Assembly (NCBI GenBank): GCA_027063065.1
Contig: JAMOSO010000007.1
Coordinates: 1 to 64,000 of the forward strand
Reading direction: 5' to 3'
Source of the DNA: Planctomycetota bacterium
Lineage (GTDB): Bacteria; Planctomycetota; JAMOSO01
DNA: 64,000 nucleotides
Position numbers and translations under genes: made by a program. The first letter of the stretch is position 1; every line of letters starts with the position of its first letter. Of this stretch, positions 27,519-37,299 are shown piece after piece. The notes under the pieces were generated by a model. That model made no database searches. It was not told the DNA's origin and saw only the letters and a list, made by a program, of their open reading frames with translations.

Positions 27519-28225
27519 TGATTGTTTGATTGTGCGTATGCATCAACCACCTTTTTATTAATCATTGAGGCTTGATATCCAGCCCCAAATCCATTGTCAA
27601 TATTTACCACCGATATACCGGCAGCACAAGAATTTAACATGCTTAAAAGGGGTGCTAATCCGTTAAAAGATGCTCCATACCCAACTGAGGTTGGCACAGC
27701 AATAACAGGAGTATCTATTAAACCTCCGATTACAGAAGGTAATGCTCCGTCCATACCAGCAACGACAACCACGGCATTTGCTTGCTTAATTTGATTTATT
27801 TTTGCCAAAATTCTATGCAGTCCTGCCACACCACAATCACTTATGCGGATTACTTTGCTACCTGTTACCTCTGCGGTAACGGCGGCTTCTTCAAAGACAG
27901 GCCTGTCGCTTGCACCAGCTGATATTATGGCTATTAATCCAGATTGCTGAATGGGTTGATTATGTATTATTATTGTGCGTGCTATTGGGTTGTGTTGTGC
28001 GTTTGGATATATAGCTAATATTTTATCTGCTGTTTTGGATGATACTCTTGTGCCAAAAAATATTTTATTTTGGTCAGTAAAGTGTTTGACTATAGTCAAA
28101 ATATCTTCGGTAGTTTTTTCGGCACAGTATATAGTTTCAGGCGCAAGGCATCTTTTTTGGCGGTGTGCATCAATGCAAATATGCTCTAAATCTTGATAAT
28201 AATCATTTAAATGGTTTTGGTTCAT
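27515..28225 (-). CDS. larB: LarB, nickel-pincer cofactor carboxylase
   Basis: A 236-residue LarB/PurE-like protein. LarB carboxylates the pyridinium ring of nicotinic acid adenine dinucleotide at the start of nickel-pincer nucleotide synthesis, used by LarA-type racemases. Clear motifs are AIISAGASDRPVFEEAAVTA near 100-119, VVVVAGMDGALPSVIGGL and VPTSVGYGASFNGLAPLL, and NIDNGFGAGYQA at the end. larC, larE and larA are not in this window. It is sandwiched in an operon with an AsmA-like gene (1-bp gap) and nfeD (4-bp overlap). Confidence 0.92.
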   Translation of the reverse strand: MNQNHLNDYYQDLEHICIDAHRQKRCLAPETIYCAEKTTEDILTIVKHFTDQNKIFFGTRVSSKTADKILAIYPNAQHNPIARTIIIHNQPIQQSGLIAIISAGASDRPVFEEAAVTAEVTGSKVIRISDCGVAGLHRILAKINQIKQANAVVVVAGMDGALPSVIGGLIDTPVIAVPTSVGYGASFNGLAPLLSMLNSCAAGISVVNIDNGFGAGYQASMINKKVVDAYAQSNNQ

Positions 28226-28226
28226 A

Positions 28227-29750
28227 TTAAAAGAATCCTGAAAAATCTACATTGGGTAATGGCAGGTCGCCTTTGATTTTAATAGGATAGATTTGATTTT
28301 TTTTGACTGTGGGATCTAATTTGTTAAATCCTGTTAATCCTATATTTAAATTAAGATAGTTTGGTGCTTTAAAATATCCATTTAAATATGTATCAAATGA
28401 TGATGGGCTATTGATTTGAATATCTTTTAATTGATATTGGTTGTTTTTAAATATTAATTTGCCAGAGTTAATATTAAAATCATATTGATTGGGTATGGTT
28501 TGGATAATATTTGCTATTTGGTGTTGGTTGTGATTATTAGCTTGTGTACTGATGGGAAATTGCAATCCTATCTTTATAAATTTAAACCATTGTGCATTTA
28601 TATGTCCGTTGCGTAAACGTGGCTCGGCATTAAAACTTAGATGATGCATAATAGGATTGTATTGCCAACCTTTGGTTTGTAAATCATTAATGGCAACATT
28701 TAATTGTCCTGACACACCCGCTAATGATGAAAATTTTGATTGAATCATTTGTGTGATGTCTAAATTACTAATATTGCCATTGGCTGACCATACAGGATTG
28801 GTGTTATTTATATTGCCAGATAAACTACCTGTTGCTATGCCATGAAATATAGATGCGTGGTTAAGATTTATACTTAGCAGACCATTATCTAAAAAACTTT
28901 CCAACTGTATATTTTTGATGGGTGCAATCGGTGTTTGTAAAATATCAAGCGATGCTTTGTTGTTAAGTGTAATCTTGTTATGATTTGCCTTAGTTATTTG
29001 TATAGTTCCATTAGTATTAAAGTTTTTAAATGAGTATCCATTAGGTAAAAGTTCTGGAAAGTTTAGTTTTAGCATATCATCATTTTGAATTGTGATACTG
29101 TAATCAAAACTGTGTTGATTATGATTTGAAATACCAGACAATACTATCTTGCCAATGGGCGTAAATATGGTGGTATCTTGAATACTAATCAAGTTGTTTT
29201 GTAGTGCAATTTTAATATTAAATTCTATTTTGCAAGCGCTTAAATTGACTGGGTGTAAACCTAATGCTAATGGCGTTGCTTGTAGATTTGCCGTTGTATA
29301 ACCTGTAAAAAATAGTTTTTTAGTGTTGCCATTTATTTGACAATTTAAATTAATATTTTTTAAGTTAATTTTATATTGATTTAAATAAATCTTAAAATTT
29401 GCGTGTTTAAAGTTTATGTTTTCTATTTTTAGTTTACCTTGTAAAAGCGATGGCGTGTCAACTTGCGCCAATATTTTTTTGGCATCAAAAACATTTTTTT
29501 TATGCCTTAAGTGCATATTGCTGATTTGAATATCAGATTTATTTAAGCCTGTACTAATTTGTAAGTGTTTTAATTTACAGTCCCCTTGTATATATGTGCT
29601 TAATACTTGTTCTAGTTTAGCTTTTGTTGATTTGCTAGAAAGATAATTAGATATTATATTTGGCAGAATAACAGTGCTTGTTATTAAAAAAATTATCAGT
29701 CCAACCGTGCCAAAGATAATAGCTTTATTGTAAGTTTTAGATATTTGCAT
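28227..29750 (-). CDS. AsmA-like envelope protein
   Basis: A 507-residue protein with one N-terminal membrane span (AIIFGTVGLIIFLITSTVIL, about 10-29) and a long beta-rich periplasmic part made of repeated amphipathic strands (for example IQISNMHLRHKKNVFDAKKI, then LKIENINFKHANFKIYLNQY). This pattern is typical of AsmA/TamB-like bridge proteins that handle lipids or outer-membrane assembly. It leads an operon with larB and nfeD. The family call rests on pattern, not on a diagnostic motif. Confidence 0.55.
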   Translation of the reverse strand: MQISKTYNKAIIFGTVGLIIFLITSTVILPNIISNYLSSKSTKAKLEQVLSTYIQGDCKLKHLQISTGLNKSDIQISNMHLRHKKNVFDAKKILAQVDTPSLLQGKLKIENINFKHANFKIYLNQYKINLKNINLNCQINGNTKKLFFTGYTTANLQATPLALGLHPVNLSACKIEFNIKIALQNNLISIQDTTIFTPIGKIVLSGISNHNQHSFDYSITIQNDDMLKLNFPELLPNGYSFKNFNTNGTIQITKANHNKITLNNKASLDILQTPIAPIKNIQLESFLDNGLLSINLNHASIFHGIATGSLSGNINNTNPVWSANGNISNLDITQMIQSKFSSLAGVSGQLNVAINDLQTKGWQYNPIMHHLSFNAEPRLRNGHINAQWFKFIKIGLQFPISTQANNHNQHQIANIIQTIPNQYDFNINSGKLIFKNNQYQLKDIQINSPSSFDTYLNGYFKAPNYLNLNIGLTGFNKLDPTVKKNQIYPIKIKGDLPLPNVDFSGFF

Positions 29751-29832
29751 AATTAATTAAAATGTCCTTAAATAGAAATTACATTGTAATGCCTTTGTTA
29801 ATGGATGCAATTGTACCTATCTTCTTTTGCAA

Positions 29833-29894
29833 ATAGAAAATGTTAAATAAATAATAGAAAAAGATATTTATTAATCAATTATAGGTATTAAATT
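29833..29894 (+). promoter_or_regulatory. Conserved upstream block, copy 1
   Basis: A 62-bp block ahead of the PQQ/LamG gene that recurs at 34954-35015 ahead of the DUF4838 gene. The words ATAGAAAATGTTAAA, ATTTATTAAT and TATTAAATT occur at offsets 0, 33 and 53 in both. By my count 47 of 62 positions agree without gaps. It is probably a shared operator, perhaps for the AraC-type protein encoded between the two genes. Confidence 0.55.
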
Positions 29895-29979
29895 GTAATT
29901 AAGCTTAAATCTAATCATAAGCTTATATTATTTGTTAAAGTTAAATATAGTAATAACAACAAAATAAAGGTGAAATTCT

Positions 29980-32900
29980 ATGAAGGCGTATTTTAAAATA
30001 ATTTGCATAATATTGGTAATCACTGGTACAGCTTATGCCAATCAAAATTGGCCAATGTATCGTGGTGATAATCAGCGTAGTGGCATAGTAGATGCCAAGC
30101 TAACATTGCCATTGCAAACGTCATGGGTGCATAAGCCTTTAAATGAGCCTAATCCATCTTGGCCAAAACCAGCTAAGCAAGATTTTTGGCATCGTGTTGC
30201 TAAATTAAGTCCAACAACTATTTATGATAGGGCATTTCATCCAATTATTTTTAACGGTATGGTTGCTTATTCATCATCTGCGGATGATACCGTTTATTGT
30301 TTGGATGCAAAAACAGGCAAAAACATTTGGCATTTTAGCACTAACGGTCCTGTTAGACTGGCACCTGCATATAAAGAAGGCAGGTTGTATGTTGGTTCTG
30401 ATGATGGATATTTGTATTGTCTTAATAGCAATAATGGTGAGTTGATTTGGAAATTTTGGGCTGGCGATGACAAACAACGTTTGTTTTTGGGTAATTCGCG
30501 TTTGATTTCTCGTCAACCTGTGCGTACAGGAGTTGTTTTTAAGGATGGCTTTGTTTATGTAATAGCAGGCTTATTTGCTAAAGAATCTATTTGTTTATCT
30601 GCTGTTAATATGCAAACAGGTAAAGCTAAATATAAAACAAAAGTAGATGTGCCAGCTCAAGGATATATCACTTTATTTAAAAATAAATTAAGTTTTCCTG
30701 TGGGGCGTACTGCACAGGCTGTATATAATATAGAGACAGGCAAAAAACTTTTTAGCTTTGCGCCAGGCTCAAATGCGGCTGTATATGACAATTTGTTTTT
30801 TTCTGGTGTTGATGAAAGGGGCTTTGGAACATTGTTTTTAGTCGATGATGGCAAAAAAACAGTTGTGGCTAAGCTTCAGGCACATCAAATAACAGTTATT
30901 AAAGATATTTTATATGTTTTTACTAACAACACCATAACTGCCTATAAAAGAAATGATTTTGTAAATTCGTCAGTTAAATATAGTCAATTAGCTTTGGTTA
31001 AGCATAACCAGCGAGACGCCAAATGGAAAGCTGCCGCAAAAGCTGCTTTAAAAATAAAGCAAAATAGCAAGTTATGGAGCGCACCTGTACGCGAAAACAT
31101 CTCAGTTATTACTACGGCAGATTATTTTATTTTGGGATGTAAAAATAAAGTTGTGGCAGTGTCAAAAACAGCAGGAAAAATTTTATGGCAGGCAAAAACA
31201 GAAGGAAAAATTTATGGCTTGGCAGTTGTAGATAATTGTTTGGTTGCCGCTAGTGATAATGGTAACATTTATTGTTTTAATAATGTTAATAAGAAAACGC
31301 CTACAAATATTATTACAACTTCTAAAAAAACACCAGAGGCTACATATCAGCGTAATTATGATGACAGTTTGTCTAATGCTTGGATATTTTCAAAGTCCAG
31401 CATTGATAAAGGATTTGTAAAGGATCAAAAAGGCATTAGGGATGTGGCTGTTCCAGTGGCGCAAATAGTAACGGATAAAAAAAATAGTTACCTTAAATTG
31501 TCAGGTAAATCTTGTGTGTCAGTAGGTGATGAAACTAATATCAATCTTTTACCTAAAAAAGCATTTACATTGGAAGCAATAGTTTTAATTAGTAAACCAT
31601 TAAAATGGGGCGGTATTATTGGTGCATTTCAAGATAATGGCAACGATGAACATGGTTGGGTGTTAGGTTTTTTAAATCAACGCTTTATGTTTGGGCTTAA
31701 ATGCAAAGATTCAAAACAATTAACTTATTTAAAATCTGCTCAAAATTTTAAGCTTCATACTTGGTATCATGTGGTTGCTACTTATGATGGCACAGATATG
31801 GTGCTTTATATAAATGGTAAAAAATCGGCCTCGTCTAAAGCCCAACGGGGTGAGATAGATTACAGTAAAAACTTTTTTTATGATATCGGCAGTTATCACG
31901 ATGATAATGAATTTTATAAAATGTCAGGACGTTTGTTAGAGGTTGCTGTATATTCTAGTGCATTGACAGCTACACAGGTTGCGGAAATGTCAGATTTTCT
32001 TAAACCTTGGATGCCTGTTGTAAAATTAGCATCTAAGAACTCAAAAGGTAATGTGATATCTAAAGATTTGTATGGCGAACCCAGTGTCTTATTTGATTAT
32101 CGTGGTATTTGCACAATATCTTTTACAGAAAAAATGACATTAGATACAAAGGTGGCTTATGGCACAGATCGTAATCAGCTAGAAAAAACACTATCGCCAA
32201 AAAATGCTCAGGTGGTGATTAGTGATTTGCAACCCAACACTAAATATTATTTTACAATAGTACCCGCTAACGGGAAAAAAACAAAAATATATGAAATGCA
32301 TACCCCAATAAATCCTTTTAAAACCAAACAAATACAAAGTAGTGTTGCTAAAGTTGCAGAACAAATATTAAAAGCAGGTAATGTTACAAAAGGGTATTGT
32401 TATATTTTAGATTTTGATAATGGTGATTTAGCTTTAGCTTTGGCATCTAAAAGCAATTTGCAAATAATTGGCATTGCTACCGATACTAAAAAAGCAGCTT
32501 TAGTTAGAGAAAAATTTAGAAAAACGGGTTTACTAGGTACGCGTATTACGGTTTTAAATCTAAAAGATTTAAAAAAATTGCCAGCTCGTACGGCTAATAT
32601 TATTACATCAGAGTTATCATATAAAACTAATACATTGCCAGATTATGATGATAAATTAATTAAAAGACTTTTACGTCCTAATGGTGGTACTTCTGTTTTT
32701 ATTACCAGCCAAAATAGTATGGTGTATAAGCGTCCGGCGTTAGAAGGTGCTGGTAGTTGGACACATATCTATGCAGATAGAGGTGCAAGTGCCAATAGTC
32801 AAGATTCTTTAATTACATCAGATATGGAGATTCAATGGTTTGGCCGTCCAGGACCAAGGCGTATGGCAGATAGGCATCATAGGCAAATGCCACCTTTATA

Positions 32901-34047
32901 TAGCAATGGCAATTTATTTATTTTAGGCAATAATTATTTATATGGTGTAGATGCTTATAATGGCACAATTTTATGGGAACGAGGCATACCTAAATCAAGA
33001 CGATTAGGTGTGATGTATGATACTGGTATTATGGCGGCATCGGCAGATAAATTATATATTGGTTCGGGTGATAAATGCTTGGCTTTAGATGGACGCAGTG
33101 GAATAGTAGAAAAAAGTTTTGCCATCTCTTATAAAGATAGTGAAGTTGGTTATATTGCTATTGATAATGATAATTTAATTCTTTCAGCTCAACCTACAAA
33201 CGCTTCATGGAATAAACTTTATCGCAATAATGCATTAATGGAAGGTGATTTTAGGCCTATTGCTTGTAGCAGAGCTTTGTTGTCGTATTCAGTTGCTTCG
33301 CAACAAATCAAATGGAAATATAAAAATGGTATTATTTTTAACCCAGCCATTGTGCAAAGCGATGATGCCATTTATTTTTTAGAATCTCGTAATCCAAACT
33401 TGATGAATAAGCCAGACGGTCGTTTTGGTATAAAAGATTTATTGGCAGATGGTTATGGTTTTTTAGTTGCCTTAGATTTAAAGACGGGCAAAAAATGTTG
33501 GCAACAAAAAGTAGATTTACCTTTTACTAATATTGTCTTTTTAAATTATAGTCATAATGTTGTTGTGGCTAGCGGTAGTTACAATATGGATAAGCACGTA
33601 AAATATCAAGTGTCTGGATACGATGCTAAAGATGGTAGTTTAAAATGGCAACATGATGCGTCTTTAAAAGGTATCAAAATTAATGGAGCTCATGGTGAGC
33701 AATGGCAACATCCATTTATATTAAATGGCGCAGTGATATTACAAGCTCACGTTATTGATTTAGCTACTGGCAAAATCAAAAGAGGAGTAAGAGCAATGGC
33801 GCGCAATGGCGGTGGATGTGGTACTATGTCATGTAGTGCTAATTTTACTTTTCAGCGCTACCGTTATCCAACCCAAAAAAATCTAAAAACAGGTGTATTG
33901 TCAAAATTGACCACAGAAATTAAACCGGGATGCTGGATTAATATGATTCCTGCTGGTGGGATGGTTTTAATTCCAGAAGCTAGTTCTGGATGTACCTGTG
34001 CCTATGCTATACAAGCTTCAATGGCTTTGGCGCCTAAAGAAGAATAA
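29980..34047 (+). CDS. Secreted PQQ-propeller / LamG / methyltransferase-like giant
   Basis: A 1355-residue protein with a signal peptide (cleavage after AYA near 20). A first PQQ-like beta-propeller spans about 25-435, with repeats such as GKNIWHFSTNGPV and VYCLDAKTGK. A LamG/concanavalin-like domain lies at about 525-660 (TWYHVVATYDGTDMVLYING) and an Fn3-like domain at about 705-775 (LQPNTKYYFTIVPANG). A Rossmann-like stretch at about 797-927 resembles a methyltransferase. The second propeller is at about 960-1275, followed by a Cys-rich end (CGTMSCSANFTF, SSGCTCAYAIQ). Proteins of this style occur in Lentisphaerota and Planctomycetota. AAGGTGA precedes the start. It is likely periplasmic or surface-exposed and glycan-related; activity unknown. 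Confidence 0.75.
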   Translation: MKAYFKIICIILVITGTAYANQNWPMYRGDNQRSGIVDAKLTLPLQTSWVHKPLNEPNPSWPKPAKQDFWHRVAKLSPTTIYDRAFHPIIFNGMVAYSSSADDTVYCLDAKTGKNIWHFSTNGPVRLAPAYKEGRLYVGSDDGYLYCLNSNNGELIWKFWAGDDKQRLFLGNSRLISRQPVRTGVVFKDGFVYVIAGLFAKESICLSAVNMQTGKAKYKTKVDVPAQGYITLFKNKLSFPVGRTAQAVYNIETGKKLFSFAPGSNAAVYDNLFFSGVDERGFGTLFLVDDGKKTVVAKLQAHQITVIKDILYVFTNNTITAYKRNDFVNSSVKYSQLALVKHNQRDAKWKAAAKAALKIKQNSKLWSAPVRENISVITTADYFILGCKNKVVAVSKTAGKILWQAKTEGKIYGLAVVDNCLVAASDNGNIYCFNNVNKKTPTNIITTSKKTPEATYQRNYDDSLSNAWIFSKSSIDKGFVKDQKGIRDVAVPVAQIVTDKKNSYLKLSGKSCVSVGDETNINLLPKKAFTLEAIVLISKPLKWGGIIGAFQDNGNDEHGWVLGFLNQRFMFGLKCKDSKQLTYLKSAQNFKLHTWYHVVATYDGTDMVLYINGKKSASSKAQRGEIDYSKNFFYDIGSYHDDNEFYKMSGRLLEVAVYSSALTATQVAEMSDFLKPWMPVVKLASKNSKGNVISKDLYGEPSVLFDYRGICTISFTEKMTLDTKVAYGTDRNQLEKTLSPKNAQVVISDLQPNTKYYFTIVPANGKKTKIYEMHTPINPFKTKQIQSSVAKVAEQILKAGNVTKGYCYILDFDNGDLALALASKSNLQIIGIATDTKKAALVREKFRKTGLLGTRITVLNLKDLKKLPARTANIITSELSYKTNTLPDYDDKLIKRLLRPNGGTSVFITSQNSMVYKRPALEGAGSWTHIYADRGASANSQDSLITSDMEIQWFGRPGPRRMADRHHRQMPPLYSNGNLFILGNNYLYGVDAYNGTILWERGIPKSRRLGVMYDTGIMAASADKLYIGSGDKCLALDGRSGIVEKSFAISYKDSEVGYIAIDNDNLILSAQPTNASWNKLYRNNALMEGDFRPIACSRALLSYSVASQQIKWKYKNGIIFNPAIVQSDDAIYFLESRNPNLMNKPDGRFGIKDLLADGYGFLVALDLKTGKKCWQQKVDLPFTNIVFLNYSHNVVVASGSYNMDKHVKYQVSGYDAKDGSLKWQHDASLKGIKINGAHGEQWQHPFILNGAVILQAHVIDLATGKIKRGVRAMARNGGGCGTMSCSANFTFQRYRYPTQKNLKTGVLSKLTTEIKPGCWINMIPAGGMVLIPEASSGCTCAYAIQASMALAPKEE

Positions 34048-34057
34048 AATTAATTAG

Positions 34058-34930
34058 TTATGATTTAGGGTTTTTATGGTACTGATCACGGTAATGTTTA
34101 GGTGATTGACCGATAATAGTTTTAAACGCTCGGCTAAATGCGTATATATTTTCATAGCCACATTCTTGGGCAATCGTACTGATGCGCATATCAGTAGTGC
34201 CTAATAATTTACATGCTTTATGACTTTTAACTTCGCGGATATATCGGCCTAGGCTCATGCCAAAACTTGTTTTAAAAATAAAACTCAAATGCGATACAGA
34301 ACAACATAGACTTTCAGCAAGCTCTGCAATCTGTAAATTTTTATGTATTTGATTATGAATTAATGGCAAAACAGATTCTAGTAATGAAGAAGGTATAGGT
34401 TGGTTATTGGCACAAATAGGGTCTTCATCGATTTTTTGCAATAAATAATGATTTAATAATTCAGCAGCTTGCAAATTTATAGCTCGTAGATTACTTATAG
34501 AGTTATCTTCATCTTGATATAGTTCTAGCATTTGTTGTGTGTGTTTTATGGCTTTTGAATCGATATTGGTGGTATGAAAACGCAAGTGGTTTAATTCTTC
34601 TGATGAATAATGATCAGGTAATGCAAATGTAGTAAATAACCAAGTAGGATTTGGTGGTACATCAATATAATAATGTTGTTGAAATGGAAAAATCAAATAA
34701 GCATGCATCGGTTCAAAGGGTATTAGTTTGCCATCGACACATAAAGTACCGGTTGTTTTAAAGTTTTGTATTAATACAAAACGGTTGTGTTGATCAGGTG
34801 TAGTATTTGCAAATAATTTAGGTGCGCAAAAACAAATTATGTTTTTTGGAATGACAATTTCCGGTATAGCTAACCCTCTAAAAAATTGTGGGGGATTAGG
34901 TAGATTTCTGATTTGTTGGCACACATCCAT
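34058..34930 (-). CDS. AraC-family transcriptional regulator
   Basis: A 290-residue regulator. An N-terminal cupin-like sensor domain (about 20-160, with FEPMHAYLIFPFQQHYYIDV) precedes two C-terminal helix-turn-helix motifs: LQIAELAESLCCSVSHLSFI near 196-215 and ISTIAQECGYENIYAFSRAF near 245-264, followed by GQSPKHYRDQY. These proteins usually activate sugar genes on ligand binding. It is divergent from the DUF4838 gene and lies between the two genes that share the upstream block, so those are its best candidate targets. Confidence 0.9.
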   Translation of the reverse strand: MDVCQQIRNLPNPPQFFRGLAIPEIVIPKNIICFCAPKLFANTTPDQHNRFVLIQNFKTTGTLCVDGKLIPFEPMHAYLIFPFQQHYYIDVPPNPTWLFTTFALPDHYSSEELNHLRFHTTNIDSKAIKHTQQMLELYQDEDNSISNLRAINLQAAELLNHYLLQKIDEDPICANNQPIPSSLLESVLPLIHNQIHKNLQIAELAESLCCSVSHLSFIFKTSFGMSLGRYIREVKSHKACKLLGTTDMRISTIAQECGYENIYAFSRAFKTIIGQSPKHYRDQYHKNPKS

Positions 34931-34953
34931 AGATTGTATTATATAGGGTTTTC

Positions 34954-35015
34954 ATAGAAAATGTTAAAAAAATAATTAGAAATACCATTTATTAATAATG
35001 AATTACTATTAAATT
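34954..35015 (+). promoter_or_regulatory. Conserved upstream block, copy 2
   Basis: The second copy of the block seen at 29833-29894, with the same three words at the same offsets (0, 33, 53). It lies in the 131-bp gap between the divergent AraC-type gene and the DUF4838 gene, ending 46 bp before the latter's ATG. In this position it could control both genes. Confidence 0.55.
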
Positions 35016-35061
35016 ATGAACAATAAAATAATTTAAAGTATATTATATAAAGGTTAGTAAA

Positions 35062-36897
35062 ATGGATAAATTCATTATTAAAACACCGCACTCAGCTAGT
35101 AACATTATTGATTTTGCTGCGATAGAATTACAAAAATATCTTTGTAAGGCTAATTTAGATTTATATTTTAATAACTCAGATTTTCAGCTGATATATCATT
35201 TGAAACTTGATAATAATTTAGATTCAGATGGGTTTTCTATAGCTGTAGATGATAATAATATATATTTGATAGGTTTAAATGAACGATCAGTTTTATTTGC
35301 TGTTTACACTTATTTAGAAAAATATATTGGCTTTAGCTGGCCACATGTTGGTGAAGATGTTTATTCTAATAAGTCTATTGTATATCCATCTACTGCTAAA
35401 GAAGATTTTAAACCAGATTTTTTTGATCGTGGTTTTAATTTAGAAACAGGTTTTACAGATGATGATATGTTATCCTTTGTTGATTGGATAGCTAAAAATC
35501 GAATGAATACTGTTGCTATACCGTTTCATTGTTGGGATAAATTTAAAGATATAGTATCTCAACAAATTATAAAACGTGGTATTAAATTAGTATTAAGTGG
35601 TCATTCTTATTTTAAATTTTTACCTAAAGAAAAATATTATGCCGATAACCCTCAATGGTATGCTCTTATTGATGGCAAACGCAAAGAGACGGGTCAATTA
35701 TGTTTTGCTAATAAGCAGGCTATTGATACCTTATATAAAAATGTTTTAGACTATTTAAATCAGCAACCGACAGTATCAAGGTTGTCTATATGGCCAGCTG
35801 ACAATAAACAATTATGCGAATGCGAACAATGTTCTCAATTTAGTTTCTTAGAAAATTATTGTCGGTTTACCAGTAATTTAAAAAGTTTTTTGGCAGACAA
35901 AGGTTATGTTATTGAAGTTGACCATTTAGCATATAATGCAGCGTTATCAGAGACTATGTTGCATGCACCAGATAATGCCGATGCCCATGAAAATATTGAT
36001 ACACAACTTGCGTTTTGGGGTCGCAATTATAAATTTCCTTTGGCAGAATCACCAATTTTAACCGATCAAAAATCAAAGGATACTATCGTTAATTGGTCAA
36101 AATTAAGACAGGCAAAATCACAGTCCTTATATATTTTAGAATATTATACTGATTACTGGATGTTAAGCCCGTTATTTCCACCGCTAACTAATGTGATTGC
36201 AAAGGATATGAGTTTTTATAAAAGTATTGGCGTACAAGGTATGTATTCATTATGCGTAGGGTGTTCATTTGGTTTTTTTAAAGGCAAGGGATATCCTTGG
36301 CAATGGCGTCAAGGTTTAAATATGTACGTGTTTGCCAAGGCATGTTGGGACAGTAATTTAGACGTTGATGCAGTATCGGATGCATATTTCACAGATTATT
36401 ATGGAGAATATGCTCAGGAGGCAACTAAAATATTTAAAATTTTAGAGCAAAATTTACCATCTTTAACATCTTGTAATATACCATTATTTAGATTGCGATT
36501 TGTTGATATTTGGCAACGTGATGAAACGCCAGAAGAAGGTGGCGTGATGTTTGACCCGCAAGACTGGCACCCAGAGCAATGTCAAAGTAATGCCGAAAAA
36601 ACTAGGGCACTTTTATGCAAAGAAGTTACACAAAATTTTATCAAATGTACCCCAAAAAGTTTTGGTGATAAAAAGTCAATTTACTATGACAGGTATATGC
36701 ACGCGTATAAATATTATGACTATTGTAAAAATAAATTAATTGCATTAAATGCTCAATTAGAAGCTCAACAAGCCATACAGAATGGCGATAAAAAATATGC
36801 TATTAAATGTTTACAGCAAGCATTGTCATTGCAACATAAATTGTATAATCAAAATATTGATAATTGTAATAAATGGTTAAAAATATTAACTGAATAA
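35062..36897 (+). CDS. DUF4838-domain protein, glycosidase-like
   Basis: A 611-residue soluble protein. The N-terminal part (ASNIIDFAAIELQKYLCKA) resembles the GH20/GH67 non-catalytic domain. The middle matches the DUF4838 TIM barrel, including SIWPADNKQLCECEQCSQF near 248-266, a Cys-rich motif typical of this family. DUF4838 proteins are related to alpha-glucuronidases and hexosaminidases and occur with polysaccharide-use genes; substrates are mostly unknown. There is no signal peptide. It is probably regulated by the divergent AraC-type protein through the block upstream. AAGG lies 9 nt before ATG. Confidence 0.8.
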   Translation: MDKFIIKTPHSASNIIDFAAIELQKYLCKANLDLYFNNSDFQLIYHLKLDNNLDSDGFSIAVDDNNIYLIGLNERSVLFAVYTYLEKYIGFSWPHVGEDVYSNKSIVYPSTAKEDFKPDFFDRGFNLETGFTDDDMLSFVDWIAKNRMNTVAIPFHCWDKFKDIVSQQIIKRGIKLVLSGHSYFKFLPKEKYYADNPQWYALIDGKRKETGQLCFANKQAIDTLYKNVLDYLNQQPTVSRLSIWPADNKQLCECEQCSQFSFLENYCRFTSNLKSFLADKGYVIEVDHLAYNAALSETMLHAPDNADAHENIDTQLAFWGRNYKFPLAESPILTDQKSKDTIVNWSKLRQAKSQSLYILEYYTDYWMLSPLFPPLTNVIAKDMSFYKSIGVQGMYSLCVGCSFGFFKGKGYPWQWRQGLNMYVFAKACWDSNLDVDAVSDAYFTDYYGEYAQEATKIFKILEQNLPSLTSCNIPLFRLRFVDIWQRDETPEEGGVMFDPQDWHPEQCQSNAEKTRALLCKEVTQNFIKCTPKSFGDKKSIYYDRYMHAYKYYDYCKNKLIALNAQLEAQQAIQNGDKKYAIKCLQQALSLQHKLYNQNIDNCNKWLKILTE

Positions 36898-36954
36898 TTA
36901 ATATTTTGATGGTATAGATAGCCGTGGTTATAAAGTCGTGGGTGATTTTTTTAG
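36898..36954. other. Unassigned spacer before the IS3 relic
   Basis: A short open frame (36902 to about 37009, plus) reads FDGIDSRGYKVVGDFFSSK and CYPKDVCGYMF. It resembles coding DNA but matches nothing I recognise, has no start and overlaps the relic. It is possibly another gene remnant. Confidence 0.25.
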
Positions 36955-37179
36955 CTCAAAAAGTTTATATCGTTGCTATCCAAAAGATGTATGCGGTTAC
37001 ATGTTTTAAAATCACTTATATATGATAGTTATCTTAATGCATACGAATCTATAAATGAAGCAAAACAGCGGATAGGTAACTATTGTAATAATTACAATAG
37101 TTTTAGACCTCATGTAGCTATGAGTGGAAATACGCCAGAGGAGGTTTATTATAAAAAGGAGTTGAAACAAGTGGAATAA
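36955..37179 (+). pseudogene. IS3-family transposase relic (C-terminal end)
   Basis: The frame ends with LKSLIYDSYLNAYESINEAK and YCNNYNSFRPHVAMSG-NTPEEVYY, the characteristic last 60 residues of IS3-family OrfB (the YN..RPH..L...TP pattern). Everything upstream, including the DDE catalytic core, is missing, and the frame is closed by a stop at 36952. The DNA between 37180 and about 37299 probably belongs to the element's right end. The element is dead. Confidence 0.75.
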
Positions 37180-37299
37180 AATTTCACACTAGAAAATCAG
37201 TGGGAGACTGCTACGCAATCGTTAATTAACTTTTTAAAATTTAATGGTTTTTTTCTTATTTACCACTGAATCTGTCTGTTGATTGGGGACCGCTTTACC

